From: Atlantibacter subterraneus
GTDB taxonomy: Bacteria > Pseudomonadota > Gammaproteobacteria > Enterobacterales > Enterobacteriaceae
DNA length: 64,000 bases
Direction: 5' to 3'
Assembly (NCBI RefSeq): GCF_007570865.1
Contig: NZ_VLPS01000006.1
Coordinates: 207,195 to 271,194 of the forward strand
The position numbers and the translations under genes are program-made. This document shows, piece after piece, positions 1 through 10,755 of this stretch. The stretch's first letter is position 1. Each line of letters starts with the position of its first letter. A model generated the notes under the pieces. That model ran no database searches, was not told the DNA's origin, and worked only from the letters and a program-made list of their open reading frames with translations.

Positions 1-166
1 CAGGATGAGCGTCTACCGTTAATGTCGGAATGGTGACTTCCTGCATCACGTTACCGGAGCCGTTGTGAAAAACACAATTGGCCTGTGCGCTCCAGCAGAT
101 AACCGGCAATAGCAGGCTAAGCATCAGCCGGAACAGAGAGAGGAGTGAGTAAGGTTGAACTGGCAT
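1..166 (-). CDS. Fimbrial tip/minor subunit (partial, 5' end only)
   Basis: The reading frame starts at ATG 166-164 and runs leftward off the window, giving about 55 codons. The product begins with a basic stretch and a hydrophobic signal peptide (LMLSLLLPVICWSAQA), then a mature start with Cys in an NCVFHNGSG context. It lies 16 bp past the usher stop in a subunit-chaperone-usher order, the usual place for a tip adhesin or minor pilin exported by the Sec system and assembled by the usher. The adhesin role is inferred from position and signal peptide; no receptor-binding or pilin domain is visible in this fragment. Confidence 0.65.
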   Translation of the reverse strand, partial: MPVQPYSLLSLFRLMLSLLLPVICWSAQANCVFHNGSGNVMQEVTIPTLTVDAHP

Positions 167-182
167 GGTTTTTCCTGAAATG

Positions 183-2708
183 TTAACGGCATTCAAGCGT
201 TTGTTGAATAACCGGGATATCAGCGGTTGAAACAGCAGCGAAGGGCAGCGCTTCGGTCTCGCAGGTTTGATCGATGCTATTACCCCATTGCGCGACCAGC
301 TTCGTGCCAGCGGAAACGCCCGTGATATAAACCTGGCCGCGGTCATCTACCAGGCTGGATGGGCTTTCTTTTTCATTGGGGAGGGAAACCAGCGCGCCAA
401 AAGGAACCGGCTGATTGTGATGGCGTAAGGTAAACAAGATTCGCGCGCCGGTTCGCACTTTATAGTTGGCCAGCGCTACAGCGCCACGTGAAGGAATAAC
501 CACGTTAACCGGATCGCTAATATCGATATTTCGTTGCCCGGCCGTATTCAATGAAATGGTGTTTTGCCGGTAGGGATTACTGTAAGGCACAATGGCATAA
601 CCCCGGCTATCGGTATAAATTCCGGTGCCGTTGTTAATTTTCACGCCGCTGGCCCCGGGGGCGCGCACCAGCGTCATCGTATCGGGCAGAGACTGCGCCA
701 GCGTTACGCCATAGGGATGAACGACAACGCCCCCCTGGGCGCTGTAATTGATTTGTTGGTTAGTATTACTGTAATGATAGCCGCCGCTTACACTGCCGGA
801 AGAACTGCGATAGGTCGCATTAAGGCTCCCGTTAGTCGCTTTATTTTGTTCATCCCAGGACTGCTGAACCGCGTAACTCAGTTTGTTATCTGTTAACGCA
901 TTACCGCTTATCCCTGTTTGATGGGTGGCATTTCCCTGCTGCGACTGGCTTAATGAATAATTAGCCCATGTCTGAGGAAGCCATTTATCCAGAGGGACGC
1001 TGACGTTAAAAGAAAATTGATTATCGCGCTGGCTGGTGGGCATCTCAGTTTGCGACGCGTTGAATGCAAATGAGATCCGATGCCACATCATATTATAGCC
1101 AAGTGAAATATTGCGCTCATATTTATTTAACTGCCAATAATCCTGTTGATAAGCAGAAATATAAACGTTGCCCCAGCTTCCCAGTGACTGGTTAATATTA
1201 ATTTGCGCGCGGCTTCGGCGATTATAAGCGTTACGGTACGCATACATATCATCTTGTGTATCGGAGGTAGTTTGCTGATCAATAGCTTCAGAAAAGGTAT
1301 AAAAGTTTTTTGAAGAATAGCGGTAACTCGCCAGTGTCAAATTGGTGCCGGTTTTATCGATATTTTTCGCATACTGGATACGGTAAGACATACCTTTATT
1401 AGTCGCGCCATCAATGACGCTGGTCGCGTGCGTGGAATCAAATGATACCGATCCCAGAGTATGCAGATCGGCACCCAGCCCCAGCATGGATGAGTAATAC
1501 CCCTGCGACGCGACGCTGCCGCCATATGCGGTGATCCCCCACGGCAGCCCGTACACCAGTTGCGCCTGGCCAAAGTCAGGCGACGCGGAAACATCTTTGC
1601 TTTGATAACGGCCCAGCGCCAGGCTGTAGTTAAAGCCGCCGCGCCGCAACATAACCGGTAAAGAAGCAGACGACTGGGTAAACGAATGCTCGCTGCCATC
1701 TGCTTCTGTAACGGTTATGTCAAAATCGCTGCCGGAAGAAATCTGAGTTATATCGGTGATTTCGAATGGGCCAGGCGGAACGTAGGTTTCATAGAGCGTA
1801 TAGCCATGCTGTTTTATGGTTACCCTGGCGTCGCTTTGGGCGATACCGCGAATAACGGGCGCAAATCCCTGCTGGCTGTACGGCAGCATATCGTTATCTG
1901 AATAGATCCTGACGCCGCGAAACGGGATCCCGTCAAAGAGGTCGGCAGGGGTGGTGCTATCGCCCAGCAAAAACTGGCTGCGCAACTTTTTAATATCATG
2001 GGACAGCGTTGACGACAGGTTTTCCCAGTCGCCATCGGAATAGCTGGCGTTATTCCGTACCCGCCAGCCGCCATAGTTCGCGCCGGTATTCAGGTTAAGA
2101 AAATTGCTGGACATATTTGCCTGTAACCCATTGCGATAGCGCGATTGCGATCCGCTGTAGTAATAGCCCAACAGAAAGGCGGGGAGGCCGTCATCCCAAA
2201 GCTCAGGCGAGACAAGATCTTTCGCCTCATGCGTCAGCGCGATTTGCGGAACGCGAATATCCAGACGCTGCGTTTTATCAGACCAGCGATATGTCGCATC
2301 TTTAATATACTGGCTGATGTCGCTGATGGTGTCGTCATCAGCCAGTTTATCAAATGCAGGTATCGCATCGACATTCACGCCATAGCTCCGAAGATCGGCT
2401 TTAGTGAGAACGGGAAATAAATGATTTTTATCGGCGGAAAGCTGATAGGTTATTTCTTTTTTTCCTGCATAATTCAAATTGAAATAAACGGAGGATAAAT
2501 AGTTTCCGGCCAGTAATTCATTATCTGAAATATATTTTTTCAGAACGGCGCTATCAGCAAGCGGCGAATCGTGGCTCAACGCGTTCAGGTTAAACTGCTC
2601 TTCGCCCCGCGCCTGCGCATTGGTGAATAGTGTTAACATTACCAGTGCAAAATAACGTATCCCCGGGCAATAAAAAACCGCGCCTCCCTTTATTTCATAG
2701 CTGAGCAT
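183..2708 (-). CDS. Outer-membrane fimbrial usher (FimD/PapC family), fim-1
   Basis: An 841-residue usher, the outer-membrane pore that receives chaperone-pilin complexes and extrudes the fibre. After a signal region (hydrophobic FALVMLTLFTNAQA near residues 20-33) come the N-terminal chaperone-binding domain (FNLNALSHDS), a 24-strand barrel, the plug region containing RGFAPVIRGIAQS-type sequence (here QQGFAPVIRGIAQSDARV) and C-terminal domains ending in a Cys-containing segment (QTCETEALP...LECR). The start lies 12 bp after the chaperone stop, with AAGG about 11 bp upstream, so initiation is probably coupled. Its 5' third is AT-rich compared with tamAB, which suggests acquired DNA. It is clearly paralogous to the fim-2 usher at 13188-15653. 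Family certain; the fimbrial type is not assigned. Confidence 0.93.
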   Translation of the reverse strand: MLSYEIKGGAVFYCPGIRYFALVMLTLFTNAQARGEEQFNLNALSHDSPLADSAVLKKYISDNELLAGNYLSSVYFNLNYAGKKEITYQLSADKNHLFPVLTKADLRSYGVNVDAIPAFDKLADDDTISDISQYIKDATYRWSDKTQRLDIRVPQIALTHEAKDLVSPELWDDGLPAFLLGYYYSGSQSRYRNGLQANMSSNFLNLNTGANYGGWRVRNNASYSDGDWENLSSTLSHDIKKLRSQFLLGDSTTPADLFDGIPFRGVRIYSDNDMLPYSQQGFAPVIRGIAQSDARVTIKQHGYTLYETYVPPGPFEITDITQISSGSDFDITVTEADGSEHSFTQSSASLPVMLRRGGFNYSLALGRYQSKDVSASPDFGQAQLVYGLPWGITAYGGSVASQGYYSSMLGLGADLHTLGSVSFDSTHATSVIDGATNKGMSYRIQYAKNIDKTGTNLTLASYRYSSKNFYTFSEAIDQQTTSDTQDDMYAYRNAYNRRSRAQININQSLGSWGNVYISAYQQDYWQLNKYERNISLGYNMMWHRISFAFNASQTEMPTSQRDNQFSFNVSVPLDKWLPQTWANYSLSQSQQGNATHQTGISGNALTDNKLSYAVQQSWDEQNKATNGSLNATYRSSSGSVSGGYHYSNTNQQINYSAQGGVVVHPYGVTLAQSLPDTMTLVRAPGASGVKINNGTGIYTDSRGYAIVPYSNPYRQNTISLNTAGQRNIDISDPVNVVIPSRGAVALANYKVRTGARILFTLRHHNQPVPFGALVSLPNEKESPSSLVDDRGQVYITGVSAGTKLVAQWGNSIDQTCETEALPFAAVSTADIPVIQQTLECR

Positions 2709-2720
2709 TGATGTATAACC

Positions 2721-3437
2721 TTAGGGCAGAAGCGTTTGTTGTGACTCTGTTACGCTCCCATAGTCATTAATGGCATTCCATTTAATAGATGAGTTTACCG
2801 TCAGATTCGCCGGAAGAGTAATTACTCCAAATGGGGCAACCATCATTGATAATGCCGCCAGCGTATTACGAGGCGCGGCCAGTTTCACATTATTAACAGA
2901 AACTGTGCTCAGCGTGACGTAATAAGGCGTGGGATTGCTAATGTTTAGCCCGGCCCCTTTTCTGGCAAAAGTTATTTTTTTATAAGCGTTGCTTGCGCCA
3001 TCTTCAGTCAGCGTACTGGGGCGATAAATAAGTTTAATACGCGTTCTTGAAGCCAGTTGCAGCTTACTTTTATTCTGTAACTCTTCAGGGGTGCTGGCGA
3101 TGAATTTAATATTGGCCCAGAACACAGACTCCCGGTCCTTAGGCAATTCCGCCCCTTTTTTTGCGTAGATAAAATGGAAAATCGTTTCCTGATTAGCGCC
3201 AAGCTTAATGATTGGCGGCGAGGCGATAAAAGGCGGTTCGCCCTGGTCGTCAATATTACTCACCCATGCCTGAACTAAATGGCTGATGGTGGTATTCTGG
3301 CTTTTAACCGAGAGTTGCGCCTCATCATTTTTTTCCGGGTAAATAATTCGCGTTGCGCCAATCTGCACACCGGCCAGGGCGGATGAACAAAGGGTTAATG
3401 TGCTAATAAATACTGCTAAGTGAAATACGCTTTTCAT
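2721..3437 (-). CDS. Periplasmic fimbrial chaperone (PapD/FimC family), fim-1
   Basis: A 238-residue chaperone with a signal peptide (about residues 1-22, ending SSALA) and the two Ig-like domains of PapD relatives. Visible hallmarks are the strand with the conserved Arg (TRIIYPEK, near residue 30), the RIKLIYRP segment holding the conserved Lys that anchors pilin C-termini, and NPTPYYVTL in domain 2. The protein would cap pilin subunits by donor-strand complementation and deliver them to the usher. It lies 65 bp after the major pilin gene and 12 bp before the usher. The extra insert LAAPRNTLAALSMM before VAPFGV is longer than in the fim-2 chaperone. Confidence 0.93.
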   Translation of the reverse strand: MKSVFHLAVFISTLTLCSSALAGVQIGATRIIYPEKNDEAQLSVKSQNTTISHLVQAWVSNIDDQGEPPFIASPPIIKLGANQETIFHFIYAKKGAELPKDRESVFWANIKFIASTPEELQNKSKLQLASRTRIKLIYRPSTLTEDGASNAYKKITFARKGAGLNISNPTPYYVTLSTVSVNNVKLAAPRNTLAALSMMVAPFGVITLPANLTVNSSIKWNAINDYGSVTESQQTLLP

Positions 3438-3502
3438 AATGGCATTTAATTCAAGTGAAAACAGCAGCGCCAGGGAGACAGCACAGCTGTAGGAATATCC
3501 GG

Positions 3503-4063
3503 TTACGGATAATAAATGGTGTACGTCGCATCCGCGGTAAAGTCGCCGCCTTTGATGGTTGCCGGAGCCACCGTTGCCACCAGTTTGGCCTGATAATTAA
3601 ACGTTAAATCACTGGCCGGGCCGGTTGGTGTCGTTTGCGCAAAAGCGCTATTCGGCGCATTATCAAAAGTCACTTTGCTGCTGGATGCGGCACCGGTCCC
3701 GTAAAGCACAACCGCCAGACCGGTAGGATCGGTTGACGTCATCGCTTTCAATTCTTCATTGGTGGTATCAGTGGTACCCGAGAAGGTGAGGTTAACGGTG
3801 GTATCCGCTGGACACGTGATTAATTTAATCGCCACATCCTGAGTTTGTGAGTTTTCACTGCCAAGCGCAGAAAATGATGTTGTCGACACGGGCGTAAACG
3901 TAACGTTAACCGTTTTAGAACCGCTGTCTATCTCACAAGGCGCGCTGACGACCTTACCGGTAAAATGCACTGTCCCTTGATCGTCGGTTGCATACGCTAT
4001 ATTGGCTAGGGAAGAAATTGCCAGCAAAGTAGTGAATACATATCCCTTATTTACACTCTTCAT
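3503..4063 (-). CDS. Major fimbrial subunit (type 1-like pilin), fim-1
   Basis: I chose ATG 4063-4061 because GAGGA lies 6 bp upstream and a signal peptide (MKSVNKGYVFTTLLAISSLANIAYA) begins there; a longer frame from TTG 4141 lacks both. The product has 186 residues. The mature part begins TDDQGTVHFTGKVVSAPCEI, carries two Cys (the pilin disulphide) and ends in the beta-zipper motif ADATYTIYYP with the penultimate Tyr recognised by chaperones. First gene of its operon, as is usual for the most abundant subunit. The operon promoter must lie in 4064-4381. Confidence 0.92.
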   Translation of the reverse strand: MKSVNKGYVFTTLLAISSLANIAYATDDQGTVHFTGKVVSAPCEIDSGSKTVNVTFTPVSTTSFSALGSENSQTQDVAIKLITCPADTTVNLTFSGTTDTTNEELKAMTSTDPTGLAVVLYGTGAASSSKVTFDNAPNSAFAQTTPTGPASDLTFNYQAKLVATVAPATIKGGDFTADATYTIYYP

Positions 4064-4381
4064 ATTTCCTCTGTACATGTCAGGCTGAAATGAATATTTT
4101 TGTAGAGTCGATATTAAATATTTATGCGCGAGCAGTGTCAACTGGCGAGTTTTAATGTTGTCTGAATTATCGTTTAATTAAAAATAATTTAAATAAGAAT
4201 AGTGCTGAAGGTTTATTGACCAGGTGGTATTACTTATTGAGATGACTGGCAGGAATTAAATTATTATTCAGAAATTAACATTGTAGAGATAATTCATTTA
4301 TAGGGTTTTATAAAAATGAATTCAGATAATGCCAGGATTCTTTTTTTGGCATTATCTGAAATTTAACGCAAGCAGATTAAT
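4064..4381. other. AT-rich intergenic region between fim-1 and msrA
   Basis: This 318-bp stretch separates two leftward genes and must hold the fim-1 promoter. It is strikingly AT-rich with long A/T runs, typical of H-NS-silenced fimbrial promoters. I could not pick one convincing -35/-10 pair. The only defined structure is the 14-bp inverted repeat at 4321-4360. No coding frame is supported. Confidence 0.6.
4321..4360 (-). terminator. Perfect 14-bp inverted repeat, probable msrA terminator
   Basis: TTCAGATAATGCCA at 4321-4334 is repeated as its exact complement at 4347-4360, with a 12-nt T-rich loop on the + strand. Read on the minus strand it lies 22 bp beyond the msrA stop and is followed by TTCATTTTTAT, so a rho-independent terminator is the simplest reading. 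The stem is unusually AT-rich for a terminator and also sits just upstream of the fim-1 promoter region, so a regulator-binding role is possible. Confidence 0.55.
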
Positions 4382-5020
4382 CTATCCGCGCGGCGGTAAA
4401 CACACCCCAATCCCGCCGATTCCGCAATACCCATAGGGATTTTTGTGAAGATATTGCTGATGCTCATCTTCGGCGTAATAGAAGGGCTTAGCGCTGGCGA
4501 TTTCGGTGGTGATGACCCGATCATCGCCTGTTTCCTCCATGGCTTTCTGAAAACGCGCCAGGCTGGCCCGGGCGGCACTGTCCTGCTCCGGCGTCAGCGG
4601 ATAAATGCCCGAACGGTATTGCGTCCCGGTATCATTGCCCTGGCGCATCCCCTGAGCGGGATCGTGATTCTCCCAGAACACCTGTAACAGCTGCTCATAA
4701 CTTATAACGCGCGGATCGTAAACGATGCGCACCGCTTCGGCATGACCGGTTTTCCCCGTACAGACTTCGCGGTAGGTTGGATTCAGGGTGTAGCCGCCGG
4801 TATAACCTGCCGCGGTGCTGTACACGCCCGGCAATGACCAGAACAACCGTTCGACACCCCAGAAACAGCCCATCGCGAACAGGGCGATTTCCATCCCTTC
4901 CGGCACGTTGGTCATTGAGTGCTCGTTGACTGCGTGCAACGCAGTGACCGGCATCGGCGTACTACGTCCAGGCAGAGCCAGATCCGGGTCAATCAGGTGC
5001 TTTTTGTCAAAAAAATTCAT
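4382..5020 (-). CDS. msrA: Peptide methionine sulfoxide reductase A
   Basis: A 212-residue cytosolic repair enzyme that reduces the S-epimer of methionine sulfoxide in oxidised proteins, regenerated by thioredoxin. The start at 5020 ([13 protein letters not shown]) gives exactly the E. coli length; an upstream in-frame start at 5095 adds 25 residues with no conservation. The GCFWG catalytic motif has its nucleophile at Cys52, and the C-terminal resolving cysteines are Cys199 and Cys207 in [15 protein letters not shown]. It is divergent from tamA, as in E. coli. Confidence 0.97.
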   Translation of the reverse strand: MNFFDKKHLIDPDLALPGRSTPMPVTALHAVNEHSMTNVPEGMEIALFAMGCFWGVERLFWSLPGVYSTAAGYTGGYTLNPTYREVCTGKTGHAEAVRIVYDPRVISYEQLLQVFWENHDPAQGMRQGNDTGTQYRSGIYPLTPEQDSAARASLARFQKAMEETGDDRVITTEIASAKPFYYAEDEHQQYLHKNPYGYCGIGGIGVCLPPRG

Positions 5021-5246
5021 CGTTGCGACTCCCGTAAGTGGAGAAATAAGCAACAGCCTCGCTAAGGTTGTCACACGGCGTGTCTTTGCACACAATACAG
5101 TTGATAAATACGTCTAGATTTAAACATAAGAAATATTTGGGTAGTCGTCTCTTTTTCAATTCCCGATATGCGGGAATTTTCATCAAGCCGCGGAGCGGCA
5201 CTACGTTTCCTTCCAGGGGTGGGAAAAAGGAAATTCAGGAGAAAAC

Positions 5247-6980
5247 GTGCCACGATTCCGTCTCTTTTTCTGCGCCAGTTTGGTACTGGTATCCGCCGCT
5301 GCCAGCGCGGCGAACGTGCGTCTACAAGTGGAAGGCCTGTCTGGCGAACTGGAAAAAAACGTTCGCGCTCAACTATCTACAATACAAAGTGATGAAGTTA
5401 CGCCTGACCGACAATTCCGCGCCCGCGTGGATGACGCCATCCGAAATGGGCTTAAGGCGTTGGGGTATTACGAGCCGACAATAGACTTCGATTTGCGCCC
5501 GCCGCCGCCCAAAGGACGCCAGGTTTTGATCGCTAAAGTATCCCCTGGCGTGCCGGTACGCATCGGCGGAACCGATGTGATTTTACGTGGCGGCGCGCGT
5601 ACCGATCGGGACTATCTCGACCTGCTCAGCACCCGTCCGGCGATCGGAACGGTGCTCGATCACGGTGATTACGACAATTTTAAGAAAAGTCTCACTCGCG
5701 TTTCGCTGCGCAAAGGCTACTTCGACAGCGAGTTTACTAAGAGTCAGTTAGGGGTTTCACTGGAACGCCATCAGGCGTTTTGGGACATCGATTACAACAG
5801 CGGTGGACGCTACCGTTTTGGGCCGGTGACCTTCGAAGGATCGCAAATCCGCGAAGAGTATTTACAAAGCCTGGTGCCGTTCGGGCAGGGCGATTATTAC
5901 CAGTCCAAAGACCTGGCGGAACTCAACCGTCGGCTTTCCGCCACCGGTTGGTTCAACTCGGTGGTGGTGGCTCCGGAATTTGATAAGGCCCGACAGACCA
6001 AAGTGCTGCCGCTGCACGGTGTACTCTCGCCGCGCATTCAGAACCGGATAGAAACCGGGGTAGGTTACTCCACCGACGTGGGGCCGCGCGTTAAAGCCAC
6101 CTGGCACAAGCCCTGGATTAACTCTTACGGCCACAGCTTCACCACCAGCACCAGCATTTCCGCGCCGGAGCAGCAGCTCGACTTCAGCTATAAAGTGCCG
6201 CTGCTGAAAAACCCCATCGAGCAATATTACCTGGTGCAGGGCGGTTTTAAGCGCACCGACTTAAACGATACCGAAGCCGACTCCACGACGCTTGCGGTGT
6301 CGCGCTACTGGGATCTGTCGAGCGGCTGGCAGCGCGCCATCAACCTGCGCTGGAGTCTCGACCACTTTACCCAGGCGGATGTCACCAATACCACCATGCT
6401 GCTCTACCCGGGCGTGATGATTAGCCGTACCCGCTCGCGCGGCGGTTTAATGCCGACCTGGGGCGATTCCCAGCGTTATTCGGTGGATTACTCCAATACC
6501 GCCTGGGGCTCGGACGTCGATTTCGTGGTGTTGCAGGCGCAAAACGTCTGGATCCGCACCCTGTACGATCGCCACCGTTTCGTCGCGCGCGGCAATCTGG
6601 GCTGGATTGAAACCGGCGACTTCGACAAAGTCCCGCCGGACCTGCGTTTCTTCGCGGGCGGCGACCGCAGTATTCGCGGCTACAAATACAAATCTATTTC
6701 CCCTGAGAATGACGACGGCAAACTCACCGGCGCTTCGAAACTGGCTACCGGATCGCTGGAGTACCAGTACAACGTTACCGGCAAATGGTGGGGCGCCATG
6801 TTCGTGGATTCCGGCGAGGCGGTGAATGATATCCGCCGCAGCGATTTCAAAACCGGCGCGGGCGTCGGGGTGCGCTGGCAATCGCCGGTCGGCCCGGTCA
6901 AACTCGATTTCGCGGTGCCGATTGGCGATAAAGAAGAACACGGGTTGCAGTTCTACATCGGTTTGGGGCCTGAATTATGA
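5247..6980 (+). CDS. tamA: Translocation and assembly module outer-membrane subunit TamA
   Basis: A 577-residue Omp85-family protein, the same length as E. coli TamA. It begins with GTG, preceded by AGGAG at 5237-5241, and has a signal peptide of about 21 residues (ending AAASA). Three POTRA domains follow, then a 16-strand barrel containing the GGDRSIRGY and GVGVRW segments and ending FYIGLGPEL. TamA pairs with TamB to help insert autotransporters and fimbrial ushers into the outer membrane. Its stop overlaps the tamB start by 4 bp, so the two are translationally coupled. Two fimbrial operons lie on either side of this locus. Confidence 0.97.
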   Translation: MPRFRLFFCASLVLVSAAASAANVRLQVEGLSGELEKNVRAQLSTIQSDEVTPDRQFRARVDDAIRNGLKALGYYEPTIDFDLRPPPPKGRQVLIAKVSPGVPVRIGGTDVILRGGARTDRDYLDLLSTRPAIGTVLDHGDYDNFKKSLTRVSLRKGYFDSEFTKSQLGVSLERHQAFWDIDYNSGGRYRFGPVTFEGSQIREEYLQSLVPFGQGDYYQSKDLAELNRRLSATGWFNSVVVAPEFDKARQTKVLPLHGVLSPRIQNRIETGVGYSTDVGPRVKATWHKPWINSYGHSFTTSTSISAPEQQLDFSYKVPLLKNPIEQYYLVQGGFKRTDLNDTEADSTTLAVSRYWDLSSGWQRAINLRWSLDHFTQADVTNTTMLLYPGVMISRTRSRGGLMPTWGDSQRYSVDYSNTAWGSDVDFVVLQAQNVWIRTLYDRHRFVARGNLGWIETGDFDKVPPDLRFFAGGDRSIRGYKYKSISPENDDGKLTGASKLATGSLEYQYNVTGKWWGAMFVDSGEAVNDIRRSDFKTGAGVGVRWQSPVGPVKLDFAVPIGDKEEHGLQFYIGLGPEL

Positions 6981-9900
6981 GTTTATGGAAGAAGATCACC
7001 CTTGCCGTGGTGCTGTTTCTGGTGGTGCTGCTTGGGGTTGTCGGGTTCTTAGTCGGGACGACCACCGGCCTGCACATGGTGTTTAAAGCGGCCGATCGCT
7101 GGGTGCCGGGGCTGGAGATCGGCAGCGTGACCGGCGGCTGGCGCGATCTGTCGATCAAAAATCTGCGCTATGAGCAGCCGGGTGTTAACGTCCTGGCGGG
7201 CGAAGTCCACCTCGCCGTGAAGCTGGGTTGCCTGCGCGACAGCAGCCTGTGCGTGAACGCTCTGGCGTTACGTGACATCAACGTGGTGATTGATACCGAG
7301 AAAATGCCCCCGGCGGCTCAGGTTGAAGAGGAAGACAGCGGCCCGCTCGACCTCTCGACGCCATACCCCATTACGCTAAGCAGCGTCACGCTCAATAACG
7401 TTAACGTTCGTATTGATGACACCACGGTATCGGTAATGGATTTCGCGTCTGGCCTCAACTGGCAGGAACGCAACCTGACGCTGACGCCTACCACCTTACA
7501 GGGGCTGCTCATCGCCCTGCCGAAAGTGGCTAAAGTCGCGCAGGAAGAGGTGGTTGAACCGAAGATAGAGAACCCGCAGCCGGATGAGCTGCCGCTGGGC
7601 GAGACGCTCAAACAGCTGTTCTCGAAGCCGGTGCTGCCGGAGATGACCGACGTCCATCTGCCGCTGAATCTGACCATTCAATCGTTCCGCGGCGAACAGC
7701 TACGCTTAACGGGCGATACCGACGTCACCATTAACGCAATGCTGCTTAAAGTCAGCAGCGTGGACGGGATAGCCACTCTTGATGCGCTGGATATTGATTC
7801 CACCCAGGGTACGGTAAACGCCACAGGGCGCGCCGAGCTGCGCAACAGCTGGCCGGTGGATATCACGCTCAACAGCACCCTGAACGTCGATCCGATTAAA
7901 GGCGAAAAGGTCAAAATCAAAGTCGGCGGGGCGCTGCGCGAACAGCTGGAGTTCGGCATTAACTTGTCCGGCCCGGTAGATCTGGTGCTGCGCGGCCAGA
8001 CTAAGCTGGCTGAAGCGGGCCTGCCGTTGAATCTGGATATCACCAGCGAGCAGCTTTACTGGCCGTTTACCGGTGAAAAACAGTATCAGGCGGACGATCT
8101 CAAGCTCAAGCTGACCGGGAAGATGACCGACTACACCCTGAGCTTCCGCACGGCGGTGAAGGGCGCGGAAATCCCGCCCGCCACGATTACCCTGGACGCC
8201 AAAGGCAACGAGCAGAACATCAATCTGGATAAGCTGAAAGTCGCTGCGCTGGAAGGTACCACTGAACTGAAGGCGCTGCTTGACTGGCAGCAGGCCATCA
8301 GCTGGCGCGGCGAGCTGACGCTTAACAAAATCAACACCGCCAAAACCTGGCCAGACTGGCCGGCGAAGCTCGATGGCTTAGTAAAACTGCGCGGCAGCCT
8401 GTACGGCGGCAGCTGGCAGGTGAACGTGCCGGAAATTAAGCTGGCGGGCAACGTTAAACAGAACGCCGTGAAAGTAGACGGGCAACTCCAGGGCAACAGC
8501 TATATGCAGTGGGTGATCCCCGGGCTGCACGTGGCGCTGGGACGTAACACTGCCGACATTAAAGGCGAGCTGGGCGTGAAGGAGCTGGAGCTGGACGCCA
8601 GTATCGACGCGCCGAATCTGGACAACGCCCTGCCGGGGTTAGGCGGCACTGCCAAAGGACTGGTGAAGATCCGTGGAACGGTGGAAGCGCCGCAGGTGCT
8701 GGCGGACATTACCGCCCGCAATCTGCGCTGGCAGGAGCTGTCGATTGCCCAGGTGCGCGTCGACGGCGACATCAAATCTACCGATCAGATTGGCGGCACG
8801 CTGGACGTGCGCGTAGAGCGTATTGCCCAGCCGGGGCTGAATATCGCGCTGGCGACCATCAACGCCAAAGGCAGCGAAAAGGATCATCAACTGGCGCTGC
8901 GGGTGCAGGGTGACCCGGTTTCCGGGCAGCTTAATCTGAAAGGCAGCTTTGACCGCGAGGAACAGCGCTGGCGCGGCACTCTGGAAAATACCCGCTTCGA
9001 AACGCCGGTCGGCCCATGGTCGCAATCCCGCGCTATTGCGCTGGATTACCGCGGCCAGGAGCAAAAAATCACTATCGGCCCGCATTGCTGGACCAACCCT
9101 AATGCGCAACTTTGCTTGCCGCAGGCGGTCGATGCGGGTGCGGCAGGCCATGCCGTGGTGGAGCTTAACCGCTTTGATCTGGCGATGGTGAAACCGTTCC
9201 TGCCGCCGGAAACCCAGGCAAGGGGCGTGTTCACCGGCAAAGCCGATGTCACATGGGACACTACCAAAGAGGGTCTGCCGCAGGGCAGTGTGACGCTGGA
9301 TGGCCGTGGTGTACGGGTGACGCAAATCGTTAACGGCAACGCGCTGCCGGTGGCCTTTGATACCCTGAGCCTGAACGCCGCGCTGCGTAATAATCAGGCG
9401 GAGCTGGGCTGGCTGCTGCGCCTGGCGGGCAACGGGCAGTTCGACGGTAAAGTGCAGATTGCCGATCCGCAAAACCGCCGCAACCTGTCCGGCAACGTCA
9501 ACATTCGCAACTTCTCGCTGGCGATGGTCAACGCTATCTTCTCACGCGGCGAGAAAGCGGCGGGGCTGTTAAACGCCAATTTACGGCTGGGGGGCAACGC
9601 GGCGCAGCCGCAGCTGTTTGGTCAGATGCAGCTGACCGGCGTAGATATCGACGGTAACTTTATGCCGTTTGATATGCAGCCAAGCCAGCTCTCGATGGCC
9701 TTCAACGGCATGAGCTCCACGCTGCAAGGCGTGGTGAATACCCGACGCGGGCAGATCAACCTGAACGGCGACGCCGACTGGAGCCAGATTGACAACTGGC
9801 GCGCGCGGGTGGCGGCGAAGGGCGATAAAGTCCGCATTAGCGTGCCGCCGATGGTGCGGCTGGATGTATCGCCGGACGTGGTGCTGGAAGCCACGCCGAG

Positions 9901-10753
9901 CCTGATCACGCTGGATGGCCGGGTTGACGTGCCCTGGGCGCGTATCGTGGTGCATGAGCTGCCGGAAAGCGCAGTGGACGTTTCCAGCGATGAAGTGATG
10001 CTGGATGCGCAGTTGAAGCCGGAAAGCGCGCCGACGGCAGCGATCCCAATCAACAGTAATCTGACGGTTCATGTCGGTAATAACGTGCGTATGGACGCCT
10101 TCGGCTTACGGGCGCGTCTGACGGGCGACCTGAAAGTGGCGCAGGATAAGCAGGGGCTGGGCTTAAACGGCCAGGTCAATATTCCGGAAGGGCGTTTCCG
10201 CGCTTACGGCCAGGATCTGATCGTGCGTAAAGGCGAACTGCTGTTCTCCGGGCCGCCGGATCAGCCGCTACTAAACATAGAAGCAATCCGAAATCCTGAG
10301 GCCACGGAAAACGATGTGACCGCGGGGGTGAGGGTCACCGGCACGCCGGATGAACCCAGGGTTGAGGTGTTCTCAGATCCGGCAATGTCGCAGCAGGAGG
10401 CACTTTCCTATCTGTTACGCGGTCAGGGGCTTGAGAGCGGACAGAGCGATAGCGAAGCAATGACCTCAATGCTGGTTGGTCTGGGGGTTGCACAAAGTGG
10501 TCAGGTTGTGGGTAAAATCGGCGAGACGTTTGGCGTCAGTAATTTGGCGCTGGATACCCAGGGAGTCGGCGACTCCTCGCAAGTAGTGGTCAGCGGCTAT
10601 GTACTGCCGGGTCTGCAGGTGAAATATGGCGTAGGTATTTTCGATTCGCTGGCGACGCTTACGCTGCGTTATCGCCTGATGCCTAAGCTATATCTGGAAG
10701 CGGTGTCTGGCGTAGATCAGGCACTCGATTTGCTCTATCAGTTCGAGTTTTAG
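6977..10753 (+). CDS. tamB: Translocation and assembly module inner-membrane subunit TamB
   Basis: A 1258-residue AsmA-like protein, one residue shorter than E. coli TamB as I recall it. A single N-terminal membrane anchor lies at about residues 5-27 ([21 protein letters not shown]). A long repetitive beta-rich periplasmic span follows, and the conserved C-terminal TamB domain (DUF490) ends in [21 protein letters not shown]. It spans the periplasm and docks on the TamA POTRA domains; relatives also move phospholipids between membranes. The gene overlaps tamA (ATGA) and is followed 2 bp later by ytfP, so the three form one operon. Confidence 0.97.
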   Translation: MSLWKKITLAVVLFLVVLLGVVGFLVGTTTGLHMVFKAADRWVPGLEIGSVTGGWRDLSIKNLRYEQPGVNVLAGEVHLAVKLGCLRDSSLCVNALALRDINVVIDTEKMPPAAQVEEEDSGPLDLSTPYPITLSSVTLNNVNVRIDDTTVSVMDFASGLNWQERNLTLTPTTLQGLLIALPKVAKVAQEEVVEPKIENPQPDELPLGETLKQLFSKPVLPEMTDVHLPLNLTIQSFRGEQLRLTGDTDVTINAMLLKVSSVDGIATLDALDIDSTQGTVNATGRAELRNSWPVDITLNSTLNVDPIKGEKVKIKVGGALREQLEFGINLSGPVDLVLRGQTKLAEAGLPLNLDITSEQLYWPFTGEKQYQADDLKLKLTGKMTDYTLSFRTAVKGAEIPPATITLDAKGNEQNINLDKLKVAALEGTTELKALLDWQQAISWRGELTLNKINTAKTWPDWPAKLDGLVKLRGSLYGGSWQVNVPEIKLAGNVKQNAVKVDGQLQGNSYMQWVIPGLHVALGRNTADIKGELGVKELELDASIDAPNLDNALPGLGGTAKGLVKIRGTVEAPQVLADITARNLRWQELSIAQVRVDGDIKSTDQIGGTLDVRVERIAQPGLNIALATINAKGSEKDHQLALRVQGDPVSGQLNLKGSFDREEQRWRGTLENTRFETPVGPWSQSRAIALDYRGQEQKITIGPHCWTNPNAQLCLPQAVDAGAAGHAVVELNRFDLAMVKPFLPPETQARGVFTGKADVTWDTTKEGLPQGSVTLDGRGVRVTQIVNGNALPVAFDTLSLNAALRNNQAELGWLLRLAGNGQFDGKVQIADPQNRRNLSGNVNIRNFSLAMVNAIFSRGEKAAGLLNANLRLGGNAAQPQLFGQMQLTGVDIDGNFMPFDMQPSQLSMAFNGMSSTLQGVVNTRRGQINLNGDADWSQIDNWRARVAAKGDKVRISVPPMVRLDVSPDVVLEATPSLITLDGRVDVPWARIVVHELPESAVDVSSDEVMLDAQLKPESAPTAAIPINSNLTVHVGNNVRMDAFGLRARLTGDLKVAQDKQGLGLNGQVNIPEGRFRAYGQDLIVRKGELLFSGPPDQPLLNIEAIRNPEATENDVTAGVRVTGTPDEPRVEVFSDPAMSQQEALSYLLRGQGLESGQSDSEAMTSMLVGLGVAQSGQVVGKIGETFGVSNLALDTQGVGDSSQVVVSGYVLPGLQVKYGVGIFDSLATLTLRYRLMPKLYLEAVSGVDQALDLLYQFEF

Positions 10754-10755
10754 CA

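Noticed and set aside
564..896. 110-codon plus-strand frame inside the fim-1 usher
   Set aside because: Shadow of the usher gene; no domain, and the usher frame is continuous through it.
4321..4360. Inverted repeat as a fimS-type invertible promoter switch
   Set aside because: The arms are only 12 nt apart, so no promoter fits between them, and no FimB/FimE-like recombinase gene is present in the window.
8639..9472. 277-codon frame antisense to tamB
   Set aside because: Composition of a reverse-strand shadow, no ribosome-binding site, no known family; tamB coding is certain.
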